Notes: a model not told the origin generated them from the letters alone. A stretch of 8,136 nt of DNA from Angelakisella sp. (GCA_013316495.1 WSMP01000073.1:1-8136); one strand, 5' to 3'. Numbered from the stretch's first letter, positions 1 through 7,215 are shown. Numbers and translations: made by a program.

Positions 1-264
1 CTGGATTTTGAAGGGGACGACGGTAACGAAATGACCGACCCCTGCACCCCCCACCACCAGGTCCACCAGGGACTGGTTCTCGGTGTTGTTTTTGATGTTG
101 TCATAGACCACCGAGCCCAGACGCTCGTAGGCGTCCTTCAGCTCGGAGGAGAGCTTCAGCTCCTGGAGCTTCACCCTGGAATCGTCCACCAGCTCCCCGG
201 TGGCCTTTCCCACGGTATCTGCCAGTTCCTTCGCTTTGCTCACCAAATCGTCCAATGCTGCCAT
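1..264 (-). CDS. Small charged helical protein, 5' part only (runs off the left edge)
   Basis: The frame opens at an ATG (264-262) and stays open for 88 codons to the window edge, so the C-terminus is unseen. The start is well supported: TAAGGAGG lies 8 nt upstream. Residues 1 to about 65 are rich in Lys, Glu, Asp and Leu with helical or coiled-coil character (begins MAALDDLVSKAKELADTVGK). They resemble small conserved proteins of unknown function in Oscillospiraceae-like genomes; that resemblance is from memory. From about residue 66 the character changes to a hydrophobic Gly/Val-rich stretch (VDLVVGGAGVGHFVTVV), which could be a membrane or packing segment. The change follows a run of six G, so a frame slip there cannot be excluded. 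The gene lies 77 nt after hemZ and probably has its own promoter. Function unknown; coding status is likely, the reading after residue 65 less so. Confidence 0.7.
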   Translation of the reverse strand, partial: MAALDDLVSKAKELADTVGKATGELVDDSRVKLQELKLSSELKDAYERLGSVVYDNIKNNTENQSLVDLVVGGAGVGHFVTVVPFKIQ

Positions 265-272
265 AATTGTAA

Positions 273-280
273 CCTCCTTA
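273..280 (-). promoter_or_regulatory. Strong ribosome binding site of the left-edge gene
   Basis: On the minus strand this reads TAAGGAGG, almost a full match to the anti-Shine-Dalgarno sequence, 8 nt before the ATG at 264. It fixes the start codon and implies high translation of this small protein. Confidence 0.8.
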
Positions 281-293
281 AATTCATTTCTGT

Positions 294-299
294 ATCATA
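294..299 (-). promoter_or_regulatory. Possible -10 box for the left-edge gene
   Basis: The minus strand reads TATGAT in the AT-rich 77-nt gap between hemZ and the left-edge gene, about 30 nt before the start codon. This is a 5-of-6 match to TATAAT. The -35 region at 16-17 nt distance (around GGTACA) is poor, so this is only a candidate. An independent promoter would fit the clear change of gene type after hemZ. Confidence 0.35.
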
Positions 300-330
300 T
301 ACCATACTTGGTTCTTGTACCGTCGGTTTC

Positions 331-356
331 AGCTTCCCCACCTATAGCGGGAAGTT
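331..356. terminator. Hairpin at the hemZ stop codon, possible weak terminator
   Basis: CTTCCC (333-338) and GGGAAG (349-354) form a 6-bp stem, extendable by a G-U and an A-U pair, around a 10-nt loop that contains the hemZ TAG. Read on the plus strand the stem runs into a T tract, as in an intrinsic terminator, but no plus-strand gene needs one. On the coding (minus) strand no U-run follows. It may trim or protect the hemZ mRNA 3' end, or block antisense transcription. Confidence 0.3.
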
Positions 357-1796
357 TTTCAGTGCATCCTTCCGTTCCAGGATCGTCGGAAAACGGCTGA
401 TATATTCATAGGGGTACTTATAATTGAAGAGCCGTTCGATGCGATTCCCCGGCAGCACCACCTTGGTGACCCCGCCACCCCCTGCTGAAAGGATGGTGTG
501 GGTCTCATCCATAATATAGATGTTGTAGAGACAGGGGGTGTCCCCCTTGCAGAAGCCCACATTTTCCAGGCTGTCCACCGTGCTTTTCTGGCGGTAAAGG
601 TAGTAGGGCTGGTACCCCGCCTGGGCCAGGGCCGCCTGGGAATGGTCCACCATCGCCCCTACCTGGGAGATCTCCCCCAGCCGCTGCACCTTCTCCCCAA
701 TCATATCCGCGGCGCGCTTCATGGTAAGGGCATGGACGGTGATATTCTCCGGCGCCAGGGCAATCACCTGCTCCAGTGTATGCCGGAAGGAATCCAGAGT
801 ATCCCCCGTGAGGCCGGCAATAAGATCAATATTTACGGCCGTAAACGGAAAAGTCTTAGCCAGCTGGTAGGCCCGGAAGAAATCCTCCGCTGTATGACGG
901 CGGCCTACCGCCTCCAATACCCGGTCGTTGAGGGTCTGGGGATTGACGCTGATTCGATTTACGCCGCCCTGAATCAGGGCCTCCAGCTTCTCCCCTGTAA
1001 TGGTGTCCGGACGGCCGGCCTCCACTGTAAATTCCGCGCAATGGGAGCGGTCAAAGCACCGGTTCACCGTCTTCAAAAGGCGTCGCAGCTGCTCCGGCTC
1101 CAGCACGGTGGGGGTGCCGCCCCCCATATAGATGGTTTGGAGAAGCAGGCCCTTTTCCTGGGCAATGGCCGCCGTATACCGCAGCTCCTCCTCCAGCTTT
1201 TCCAGGTATTCCGGGATGAGCTTCTTTGTCTTTTCGATAGAATGGGAAACAAAGGAACAGTAGCTGCACCGGGATGGACAGAATGGAATGGAAATATAAA
1301 GGCTGTAGCCTTTTGCCAGGGAGCGGGCGATAGCAGGCTGCTGCACCGTGTCGGTACGCAGGCAAAGAGCGGCTTTTTCCGGGGCGGCAAGGTACCGGTC
1401 TGTAAAGCGGCTGGTGATTTCCTCCCCGCTTAACCCCTGTTCCCGCAGCTCCCGCACCAGCTTCACTGGGCGGATGCCGGTAAGCACCCCCCAAGATATC
1501 CCCTTGCCAGCAGCACGGGCCAGCAGCCGGTAGAGGCACCGGCAAACCGCGGCTTCGGTGTCCTTCCGGTTGCCGGAGGCAGGCTCGCCCTCGGTTCCGG
1601 AAAAGTCCCCCAGGGTAAGGGACACGGTATTTTCAAGCCCCTCTCCCCCGCCGGTGGTGATCCGCACGGTCTCCCTTTCCCCCGCTTCCGGCTCCTGGCA
1701 GAACCGGAGGCGGACCTGGGGCAGAAACATCCGCAGGATGCACTCCACCTCGTAGTGGAGATCCTTTTGGTCCTGGGCAGAAAGTATCACCTGCAT
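342..1796 (-). CDS. hemZ: HemZ-type radical-SAM protein (oxygen-independent coproporphyrinogen III oxidase-like)
   Basis: This 484-residue protein is of usual length for HemZ. The radical-SAM cluster motif is CPSRCSYC (Cys173, Cys177, Cys180), which binds a [4Fe-4S] cluster using S-adenosylmethionine. It is followed by the SAM-contacting GGGTP (225-229). The N-terminal domain carries GVLTGIRPVKLVREL (103-117). The C-terminal block contains YYLYRQK and LENVGF (398-415), then a Gly-rich SAGGGG (437-442); this arrangement is typical of HemZ and separates it from HemN and HemW. The family is classed as anaerobic coproporphyrinogen III dehydrogenase-like, acting in the cytosol on porphyrin precursors, but true activity is unproven for many members. 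The ATG overlaps the end of the upstream hydrolase gene by 10 nt, with GGAGAAG in front, so translation is probably coupled. It is the last gene of the recJ-rel-dtd-MBL-hemZ run. Confidence 0.92.
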   Translation of the reverse strand: MQVILSAQDQKDLHYEVECILRMFLPQVRLRFCQEPEAGERETVRITTGGGEGLENTVSLTLGDFSGTEGEPASGNRKDTEAAVCRCLYRLLARAAGKGISWGVLTGIRPVKLVRELREQGLSGEEITSRFTDRYLAAPEKAALCLRTDTVQQPAIARSLAKGYSLYISIPFCPSRCSYCSFVSHSIEKTKKLIPEYLEKLEEELRYTAAIAQEKGLLLQTIYMGGGTPTVLEPEQLRRLLKTVNRCFDRSHCAEFTVEAGRPDTITGEKLEALIQGGVNRISVNPQTLNDRVLEAVGRRHTAEDFFRAYQLAKTFPFTAVNIDLIAGLTGDTLDSFRHTLEQVIALAPENITVHALTMKRAADMIGEKVQRLGEISQVGAMVDHSQAALAQAGYQPYYLYRQKSTVDSLENVGFCKGDTPCLYNIYIMDETHTILSAGGGGVTKVVLPGNRIERLFNYKYPYEYISRFPTILERKDALKNFPL

Positions 1797-2437
1797 GGGT
1801 ACTTCTCCAGCAGGTCCCGAATCCAGCTCCGCTCCTCATCAATGGAGGTCATTTCCTCATGGCCGGGGCGGACGGTGTAATCCTCTGGAAGGGCGGCCAG
1901 CCGTTCCAGGGAGCGGCAGATCTCCGGGAAGGAGCCGCCGTACAGGTCAGTTCTGCCACAATCGTGGCGGAACAAGGTATCCCCGGAAAAGATGGTGCTG
2001 CCGCAGAAAAGGCAGACCGAGCCTTTGGTGTGTCCCGGCGTCTCCATCACCCGGATGGTAAGCTCATCCACCGCCAGGTCTTCCCCCTCCCGCAGGAAGC
2101 CGTCCGCCTGGAAAACGTAGGGGGATAAATCGCGGATAAAACGGCGGGCCAAAGCCCCTGTTTTGTCGTCCCCCTCCAGCAGCTCCTGGTCCTTCTGGGA
2201 AAGATAGACTGGCAAGCCGGGATATTCCTTTTTCAGATCCTTCACCGCCCCAATGTGGTCGAAGTGCCCGTGGGTCAGGAGAATCATCTTAGGCGTCACC
2301 GAATGCTCCCGAAGGTACCCGATGATATTTTCTGCCTCCGCCCCCGGATCGACCAGGAAGGCGTTCCCCTCCCGGCTCTGCACGATATAGCAATTGGCGG
2401 CAAAGGTGCGCAGGGCATGAATCTCTGTAATGGTCAT
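1787..2437 (-). CDS. MBL-fold metallohydrolase, glyoxalase-II-like
   Basis: A complete 216-residue metallo-beta-lactamase-fold enzyme. The metal site is intact: THGHFDH (His56, His58, Asp60, His61), His136 in TPGHTKGS, Asp153 in SGDTLF, and His193 in RPGHEEMTS. Two divalent metals are expected. The GRTDLYGG loop (161-168) and the PGHT context place it in the small hydroxyacylglutathione-hydrolase-like group, which acts on thioesters or related substrates in the cytosol; the actual substrate is not known. Genes of this group are commonly found between dtd and hemZ in Clostridia (recalled, not searched). It starts 9 nt after the dtd stop, and its Shine-Dalgarno AGGAG overlaps that stop codon, so coupling is likely. 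Its end overlaps the hemZ start by 10 nt. The family call is firm; the specific reaction is open. Confidence 0.92.
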   Translation of the reverse strand: MTITEIHALRTFAANCYIVQSREGNAFLVDPGAEAENIIGYLREHSVTPKMILLTHGHFDHIGAVKDLKKEYPGLPVYLSQKDQELLEGDDKTGALARRFIRDLSPYVFQADGFLREGEDLAVDELTIRVMETPGHTKGSVCLFCGSTIFSGDTLFRHDCGRTDLYGGSFPEICRSLERLAALPEDYTVRPGHEEMTSIDEERSWIRDLLEKYPCR

Positions 2438-2446
2438 TCTTGGCTC

Positions 2447-2902
2447 CTATTTTTTCATCATCTCTTGGGTGTCCATAAGGATGGTCACCGGGCCGTCGTT
2501 GAGAAGTGAAACCTGCATATCCGCCCCAAAGCGGCCGGTTTCCACCTGTAACCCCGCCTGCCGCAGCCGCTCCACAAACTGCTCGTACAGGACGACGGCG
2601 GTATCGGGCGGGGCGGCGTCCACAAAGGCGGGGCGCCTGCCCTTCCGGCAGTCGGAATACAAGGTGAACTGCGAAACCACCAGCACCGCTCCGCCAATAT
2701 CCGAAACTGAAAGATTCATCTTCTCCTCCTGGTCCCGGAAGATCCGCAGCCCGGCACATTTCGCCGCCAGGTAGTCGCATTCCTTCTCCCCGTCCCCATG
2801 GGTCACCCCCAAAAGAATGAGGTGGCCCCTGCCGATGGAGGCGCATTCTTCCCCACTGATGGAAACCGAAGCGGAAGAGACCCGCTGAATCACTGCCCGC
2901 AT
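2447..2902 (-). CDS. dtd: D-aminoacyl-tRNA deacylase
   Basis: This 151-residue protein matches the usual length of DTD (about 145-150). It removes D-amino acids (and glycine) from mischarged tRNA, a cytosolic proofreading step. It begins MRAVIQRVSSASV, the standard DTD N-terminus. It carries both signature motifs: SQFTLYSDCRKGRRPAF (77-93) and NDGPVTI (135-141), whose Gly137-Pro138 is the cross-subunit cis-proline motif that selects against L-aminoacyl groups. The ATG is preceded by AAAAGGAG with a 7-nt spacer. It follows rel after a 44-nt gap containing a hairpin and precedes the MBL gene by 9 nt, so it is an internal operon gene. The pairing of rel with dtd is widespread in Gram-positive bacteria. 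Nothing appears altered. Confidence 0.96.
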   Translation of the reverse strand: MRAVIQRVSSASVSISGEECASIGRGHLILLGVTHGDGEKECDYLAAKCAGLRIFRDQEEKMNLSVSDIGGAVLVVSQFTLYSDCRKGRRPAFVDAAPPDTAVVLYEQFVERLRQAGLQVETGRFGADMQVSLLNDGPVTILMDTQEMMKK

Positions 2903-2917
2903 CCTATCACTCCTTTT

Positions 2918-2947
2918 AGAGCCCGTTCAGAGGGCGCGCCAGGCTCT
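2918..2947 (-). other. Hairpin in the rel-dtd gap
   Basis: AGAGCC and GGCTCT (2918-2923 with 2942-2947) can form a 6-bp stem around an 18-nt loop that includes the palindrome GGCGCGCC. The stem ends on the first base of the rel stop codon region and lies just before the dtd Shine-Dalgarno. No U-run follows on the minus strand, so it is not an intrinsic terminator. It might affect mRNA processing or dtd translation; this is inference only. Confidence 0.35.
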
Positions 2948-5130
2948 TATACTGTGGGCTGGTTGGAACGCTGGACGGACACCACGCCGCTAATCTTCCT
3001 AAGGCTGGACATGATGCTGCGCAGCTGCTCCAAATCGCTGATGCCGATGGTCACCTGGATATGGGAATGGTTGTCCTTGGTTTCCCTTGCCATAAAGGTA
3101 TGGATGGGCACCCGCATATTGCTCAGGGTCACACTGACATCCGCCAGCAGGCCCTGCCGGTCGCTGCCAATAATATCGATGGTGGACTTAAAGGTCTCCT
3201 TAACAGTGCTGGCCCACTCGGTGCGGACCCACCGGTCGCTGCTCAGGTCCGCATTCACCACATTGGTGCAGTCCTTTTTGTGGATAGAAACTCCAAATCC
3301 CCTGGTGATAAAGCCCACGATGTCGTCCCCCGGCACCGGGTTGCAGCACCGGGCAAACTTCACAAGGCACCCGTCCAGCCCCTCCACAATCACCCCGCTG
3401 GATGCCTTGGCCGGCTGGAGCCGGGGGGGTATCTTCCCCAACTGAGGGGTATCCGGAACAGGGGTGCGGTACTGCTTTTGGAACTCCTCCCGGATGCGGG
3501 GGATGAGCTTTTGGAGGGAGAGGCCGCCGTAGCCGATGGCGGCGAAAAAATCATCCACGCTGTTGTACCGCTGGCGGGCGGCGATATCCGCCAAAAAGGT
3601 TTCCTTGTCGCTGTCGCTGAGGGAGATGAGGTTGTGGCGGAATTCCTTATCCAGGGCGGCGCGGCCCTCCTGGATGTTCTCCTCCCGCCGCTCCTTTTTG
3701 AACCAGGAGCGGATTTTGTTGCGGGCCTCGCTGGTGCGCACAATGCTCAACCAATCCCGGCTGGGGCCGCTGCCCCGCCCGGAGGCGGTGAGCACCTCCA
3801 CAATCATCCCGGTCTTTACCTTAAAGTCCAGGCTCACCATCCGTCCATCCACCTTGGCTCCAATCATCCGGTTGCCCACGGCGGAATGGATGGCATAGGC
3901 GAAATCGATGACGGTGCTGTCCACCGGCAGCGTGATAACATCCCCCTTGGGGGTGAAGACAAAGACCTCCTCCGGGGCGATGTCCGTTTTGATGGATTTT
4001 ACCAGGTCCTCCACATCGTCGGATTCCTTCTGGGATTCCAAAATCTGGCGAATCCAAGAAAGGCGCACCTCCAAGCTGTCCTTTCCTTCCAGCCCCACCT
4101 TGTACTTCCAGTGGGCGGCAACACCGTATTCGGCGGTGTAGTGCATATCCCAGGTGCGGATCTGCACCTCAAAGGGGATGCCCTCCTTATCAATGACGGT
4201 GGTGTGAAGGGACTGGTACATGTTCTGCTTGGGGGTGGAGATATAGTCCTTAAAGCGGTTGGGAATAGGCTGGAGCATATCGTGGATGATGCCCAGGATG
4301 TTGTAGCATTCCAGCACCGTATCCACAATGACCCGCACCGCGTAGACGTCGTAAATCTCGTCCATATTGCGGCCCTGCATATACACCTTGCGGTAGATGC
4401 CGTAGATGCTTTTCACCCGTCCGTCAATCTGGGCCTTGACATGCTCTTCCTCCAGGCGCTTGTTGATCCGCACAATGATGCGCTGCAAAAAGGCCTGGCG
4501 TTCCTCCTTCCGGAGGGCCAGCTGGCTTTCGATATCGGCGTAGGCGATGGGGTCCAGGTACTTGAGGGAAATATCCTCCAGCTCCTCCTTCACCCCCCGT
4601 ATGCCCAGGCGATGGGCCAGGGGCGCATAGACCTCCATGGTTTCCAGCGCCTTAATCCGGCGCTTTTCATCGGGGAGGGATTCAAAGGTGCGGGCGTTGT
4701 GGAGGCGGTCCGCCAGCTTGATGATAATAACCCGCACATCCTGGGCCATTGCCAGCAGCATTTTGCGGACATTTTCCGCCTGCTGGTGCTCCCGCGAGGA
4801 AAAGGGGATGCGCCCCAGCTTTGTGACCCCATCCACTAAAAAGGCCACATCCTTGCCAAACTCCTTGCGAATCTCCTCCAGGGTAATTTCGGTATCCTCC
4901 ACCACATCGTGGAGAAGGGCGGCGACGATAGAATCGGTATCCATCCCCAGCTCTACCAGGATGATAGCAGCGCACACTGGATGAACAATATAAGGCTCCC
5001 CGGAGCGGCGCAGGGTGCCCTCATGGGCGCGCTTTGCCAGCTGATAGGCCCGTTCGATCCGCTCCATATCGTACTGCTTGTTGGTTTGCTCAATCCGCTC
5101 TGCCAGCCTTTGATAAAGCTCGTCCATCAT
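2947..5130 (-). CDS. relA: Bifunctional (p)ppGpp synthetase/hydrolase, Rel (RelA/SpoT family)
   Basis: A complete 727-residue long RSH protein that makes and degrades the stringent-response alarmone (p)ppGpp, acting on and off the ribosome. HD hydrolase: His50 (IVHP), HDVVED (74-79), and KLADRLHNART (138-148) with Asp141, all metal and substrate residues present. Synthetase: GRVKSIYGIYRK (237-248), Asp261 in YDVYAVRV, RFKD (292-295), NMYQSLHTT (303-311) and EVQIRT (321-326). The RxKD loop is the form found in bifunctional Rel; synthetase-only RelA has ExDD. Then follow TGS (about 387-448, EEVFVFTPKGD), a helical region, a Cys-rich zinc-finger-like segment (FARCCNPVPGDD, 592-603, with Cys621), and a C-terminal ACT domain (about 648-723). 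Both activities should work. The ATG at 5130 overlaps the recJ TGA as ATGA; a second ATG follows directly at 5127 and has the better Shine-Dalgarno spacing. Confidence 0.96.
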   Translation of the reverse strand: MMDELYQRLAERIEQTNKQYDMERIERAYQLAKRAHEGTLRRSGEPYIVHPVCAAIILVELGMDTDSIVAALLHDVVEDTEITLEEIRKEFGKDVAFLVDGVTKLGRIPFSSREHQQAENVRKMLLAMAQDVRVIIIKLADRLHNARTFESLPDEKRRIKALETMEVYAPLAHRLGIRGVKEELEDISLKYLDPIAYADIESQLALRKEERQAFLQRIIVRINKRLEEEHVKAQIDGRVKSIYGIYRKVYMQGRNMDEIYDVYAVRVIVDTVLECYNILGIIHDMLQPIPNRFKDYISTPKQNMYQSLHTTVIDKEGIPFEVQIRTWDMHYTAEYGVAAHWKYKVGLEGKDSLEVRLSWIRQILESQKESDDVEDLVKSIKTDIAPEEVFVFTPKGDVITLPVDSTVIDFAYAIHSAVGNRMIGAKVDGRMVSLDFKVKTGMIVEVLTASGRGSGPSRDWLSIVRTSEARNKIRSWFKKERREENIQEGRAALDKEFRHNLISLSDSDKETFLADIAARQRYNSVDDFFAAIGYGGLSLQKLIPRIREEFQKQYRTPVPDTPQLGKIPPRLQPAKASSGVIVEGLDGCLVKFARCCNPVPGDDIVGFITRGFGVSIHKKDCTNVVNADLSSDRWVRTEWASTVKETFKSTIDIIGSDRQGLLADVSVTLSNMRVPIHTFMARETKDNHSHIQVTIGISDLEQLRSIMSSLRKISGVVSVQRSNQPTV

Positions 5131-5642
5131 GCTCCCCCCCTCTGCTGCAACAACCGATAGGTGGGAGAATCGGTCAACTCCGCCTTTTTCTTTGCAGGGA
5201 GCACCTGGATAGTCTCAATTCCCCGCTGCATCTTCCGGGAAATCAGCCCCAGCTCGCAGAGGATATCCAGCGCCGCCAGCACCTTGCCATAGTGGACCAC
5301 ATCGCGCAGCCGGTGGGCCAGCATATCGGTCCCCTTTTGCCAGGGGGAATGTCCCCGCAGCCAGCGGAACACTGTCCCCAGGTCCTCCCGGCTGAAGTCC
5401 ATCTCCCCCTCCCGGCAGTTTTGGGGTTCTTCTCCCCGCCGAAGGCCCTGGTAAGCGGCCCCCAGACGGAGCTTTGCGTCCATATCAAAGCCATGGGGCC
5501 GGATGGAAAGAATACGGGCCTGGGGACTTTCCAGGTTGTTATAGGTGTTGACACGGAGGGACACCGCGCAGTCAGCCAGCTCCCCCTCCTCCAGGGGGAA
5601 GCTCTCCGGCCCAACGCCAAACAGCACCGCCTGGAAGGAGAC
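5127..5642 (-). pseudogene. recJ: RecJ C-terminal part, out of frame with the rest of recJ
   Basis: These 171 codons continue RecJ in a frame shifted by one base from the N-terminal part. The junction with one G removed would read LEQGG-VSFQAVLFGVG, which matches how the RecJ OB-fold continues in homologues (recalled pattern: QGG followed by an aromatic residue and a hydrophobic strand with FG). The segment holds the rest of the OB domain and a C-terminal helical or winged-helix-like domain found in Firmicutes RecJ. It ends DSPTYRLLQQRGGA at a TGA that overlaps the rel start. This part has no credible start or ribosome binding site of its own: the open frame upstream of the junction is an out-of-frame shadow of the N-terminal part. 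It would be made only by frameshifting, by slippage, or if the extra G is an error. Confidence 0.85.
5132..5142 (-). promoter_or_regulatory. Poly-G ribosome binding site of rel inside the recJ 3' end
   Basis: The minus strand reads GAGGGGGGGAG just before the rel ATG pair. The run of seven G encodes Arg-Gly-Gly near the recJ C-terminus and also supplies the Shine-Dalgarno. Spacing is 1 nt to the first ATG (5130) and 4 nt to the second (5127), which favours the second as the main start. Confidence 0.5.
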
Positions 5643-7170
5643 CCCCCCCCTGCTCCAGGGTAAGGCGCAGATGGTTCTTCTCCTTCCCCATGGGTGCAAT
5701 TTTTCCCAGGCGCACCCCCAAAAGAGCCAGCACCGGCCTTGGGTTTTCACACCCAAAGGGCTCCAGCCGGTCCAACTGCCGTATATTTTCCAGGGTGATT
5801 TCCCCCGGCTGCATGGTGGTATCCACCTTCAGGGTGGGAACCGGCATCACCGGGTAATTTTCCCGCGCGTAGTCCTCCACCCCCTGGAGAAACTCCAGCA
5901 GGTTTTTCCGCTCGATTGAGAGGCCGGCGGCCATGGGGTGTCCGCCGCATTTTATCAGAAGCTCCTGTTTGGAGCGGATGGCCTCCACAATGGAAAAGCC
6001 CTCCACGCTCCGGGCGGAACCCCGCATCTCTTCGTCCATCCCGGAAAGGAGGATGCAGGGCTTTTTGTACCGCTCCACCAAACGGGCGGCGATGATTCCC
6101 ACCACCCCCTGATGCCATCTCTTTCCGCAGAGGACCAGCACCCGGCGCTCCAGAAGGCAGGGATCCCCTGCCAGTATCTGCTGGATGTCCCGGATTATCT
6201 CCCCTTCCAGCTCCTTCCGGCGGTCGTTGAGGGCGCAGATACGCTCTGCCAGTTCCCAAGCCTCGTTTTCGCTTTGGCAGAGGAGCAGCTCCACCGCCTC
6301 GTCCACCGAGCCGATGCGTCCGGCCACGTTTAGGCGGGGGGCGATGTCAAAGGCGATTCGTTCCGAATCCACCCGGTGGGGCTCCAAGCCGGACCGCTTC
6401 ATCAGGATTCGCAGGCCGGTATTTTCGCTTTCCCGCAGCAGGGCCAAACCCGCCCCCACCAGCCTGCGGTTTTCGCCCTGCAGGGGCACCATATCCGCCA
6501 CTGTGCTAATAGCCAGAAGGTCCCCGTAGTGCTCCAGCAACATCCCCTCGGTGTCCCCTTCCAGGGCACAGATCAGCTTAAACGCCACTCCCGCCCCACA
6601 GAGGTCCGGAAAGGGGTAAACACTGTCCTGTCGGTGGGGGTCCACCACCGCGGCGGCGTCCGGCAGAACTTCCCCCGGCCGGTGATGGTCGGTGACCACC
6701 ACATCCATCCCCTGGGCCGCTGCGCAGGCAATTTCCTCTACAGCGGTAACACCGTTGTCCACTGTGATAATCAGCTGAACTCCGGCCTCCTTCATCCGAT
6801 GAATCACCGCTTGGTTGAGGCCGTACCCCTCCCCTTCCCGCTCCGGGATGTAGTAGAGGACATCCGCCCCGGCGTTTTCCAGGTAATCGTAAAGGAGGAC
6901 TGTGGCGGTGACGCCGTCGCAGTCGTAGTCCCCGTAAACCAGGATTTTCTCGCCGCCATCAATGGCCCGGCGGACCCGCTCCACCGCCTTATCCATATCC
7001 GGCAGAAGCATCGGGTCGTACAGCGGGCCTGCCTCCTCCAGAAAGGCCCTGGCGGCTTCCGGCTCCTCCAGCCCCCGCGCTTTCAGCACCGCAGAAAAAA
7101 GACCAGCAGCCGCCGCGTCAGGCGTCCCATCCTTTCGGGATACTGCAATTCTCCAGGGCATGAACTCCAC
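5572..7170 (-). CDS. recJ: Single-stranded-DNA-specific exonuclease RecJ, prematurely ended by a frameshift
   Basis: RecJ degrades ssDNA 5' to 3' in recombination and repair. All DHH phosphoesterase motifs are present (numbered from the GTG at 7176): GDYDCDG (82-88), VDNG (139-142), TDHHRPGE (162-169), ADMVPL (227-232), then PRLNVAGR (280-287), WHQGVVGI (354-361) and GGHPMAAG (411-418) of DHHA1. The OB-fold starts near residue 455 but is lost after LTLEQ (505-509), where a run of nine G shifts the frame. A 25-residue junk tail leads to TGA at 5572. With eight G the gene runs to 5127 and encodes 680 residues, a normal RecJ length. AGGAGG at 7179-7184 lies only 2 nt before the GTG at 7176 but 8 nt before a second GTG (7170), so I chose 7170; an ATG at 7161 is too far. 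First gene of the operon, with a strong promoter upstream. Confidence 0.93.
   Translation of the reverse strand: MEFMPWRIAVSRKDGTPDAAAAGLFSAVLKARGLEEPEAARAFLEEAGPLYDPMLLPDMDKAVERVRRAIDGGEKILVYGDYDCDGVTATVLLYDYLENAGADVLYYIPEREGEGYGLNQAVIHRMKEAGVQLIITVDNGVTAVEEIACAAAQGMDVVVTDHHRPGEVLPDAAAVVDPHRQDSVYPFPDLCGAGVAFKLICALEGDTEGMLLEHYGDLLAISTVADMVPLQGENRRLVGAGLALLRESENTGLRILMKRSGLEPHRVDSERIAFDIAPRLNVAGRIGSVDEAVELLLCQSENEAWELAERICALNDRRKELEGEIIRDIQQILAGDPCLLERRVLVLCGKRWHQGVVGIIAARLVERYKKPCILLSGMDEEMRGSARSVEGFSIVEAIRSKQELLIKCGGHPMAAGLSIERKNLLEFLQGVEDYARENYPVMPVPTLKVDTTMQPGEITLENIRQLDRLEPFGCENPRPVLALLGVRLGKIAPMGKEKNHLRLTLEQGGGLLPGGAVWRWAGELPPGGGGAG
5642..5650 (-). repeat. G9 homopolymer at the recJ frame break
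   Basis: Nine G in a row on the coding strand after GAGCA. With nine the frame ends 25 codons later; with eight the RecJ OB-fold and C-terminal domain are restored. A tract this long is prone to polymerase slippage in the cell and to miscounting in sequencing. Confidence 0.95.
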
Positions 7171-7178
7171 CGTCACCG

Positions 7179-7184
7179 CCTCCT
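7179..7184 (-). promoter_or_regulatory. recJ ribosome binding site that decides the start
   Basis: A perfect AGGAGG on the minus strand, preceded by GGAGAA. It is 2 nt from the GTG at 7176, 8 nt from the GTG at 7170, and 17 nt from the ATG at 7161. Normal spacing favours 7170. Confidence 0.75.
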
Positions 7185-7215
7185 TTCTCCTTTTGCATCC
7201 ATAAATACAAGGCTT

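Noticed and set aside
331..356. Intrinsic terminator of the hemZ operon on the coding strand
   Set aside because: The stem is short and no U-run follows on the minus strand; the T tract lies on the plus-strand side. Listed only as a weak hairpin.
2654..2672. Cys in the DTD motif LYSDCRKGRRP as an unusual active-site residue
   Set aside because: Cys at this place is common in Firmicutes DTD proteins and DTD does not use a Cys nucleophile.
2926..2940. GGCGCGCC palindrome as a protein binding site or operator
   Set aside because: It is a single copy inside an operon gap with no second half-site or promoter nearby; more likely part of a hairpin or chance in GC-rich DNA.
3061..4839. A 592-codon open frame on the plus strand opposite rel
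   Set aside because: It is a mirror of GC-rich codons in rel. The minus-strand reading has every Rel catalytic motif, and the plus-strand product shows no recognisable domain.
5643..5756. Open frame upstream of the RecJ C-terminal part, starting at an ATG at 5756, as a separate gene
   Set aside because: The residues before the junction are an out-of-frame shadow of the RecJ EPFGCENPRP region, with no ribosome binding site; only the part from 5642 onward is RecJ-like.
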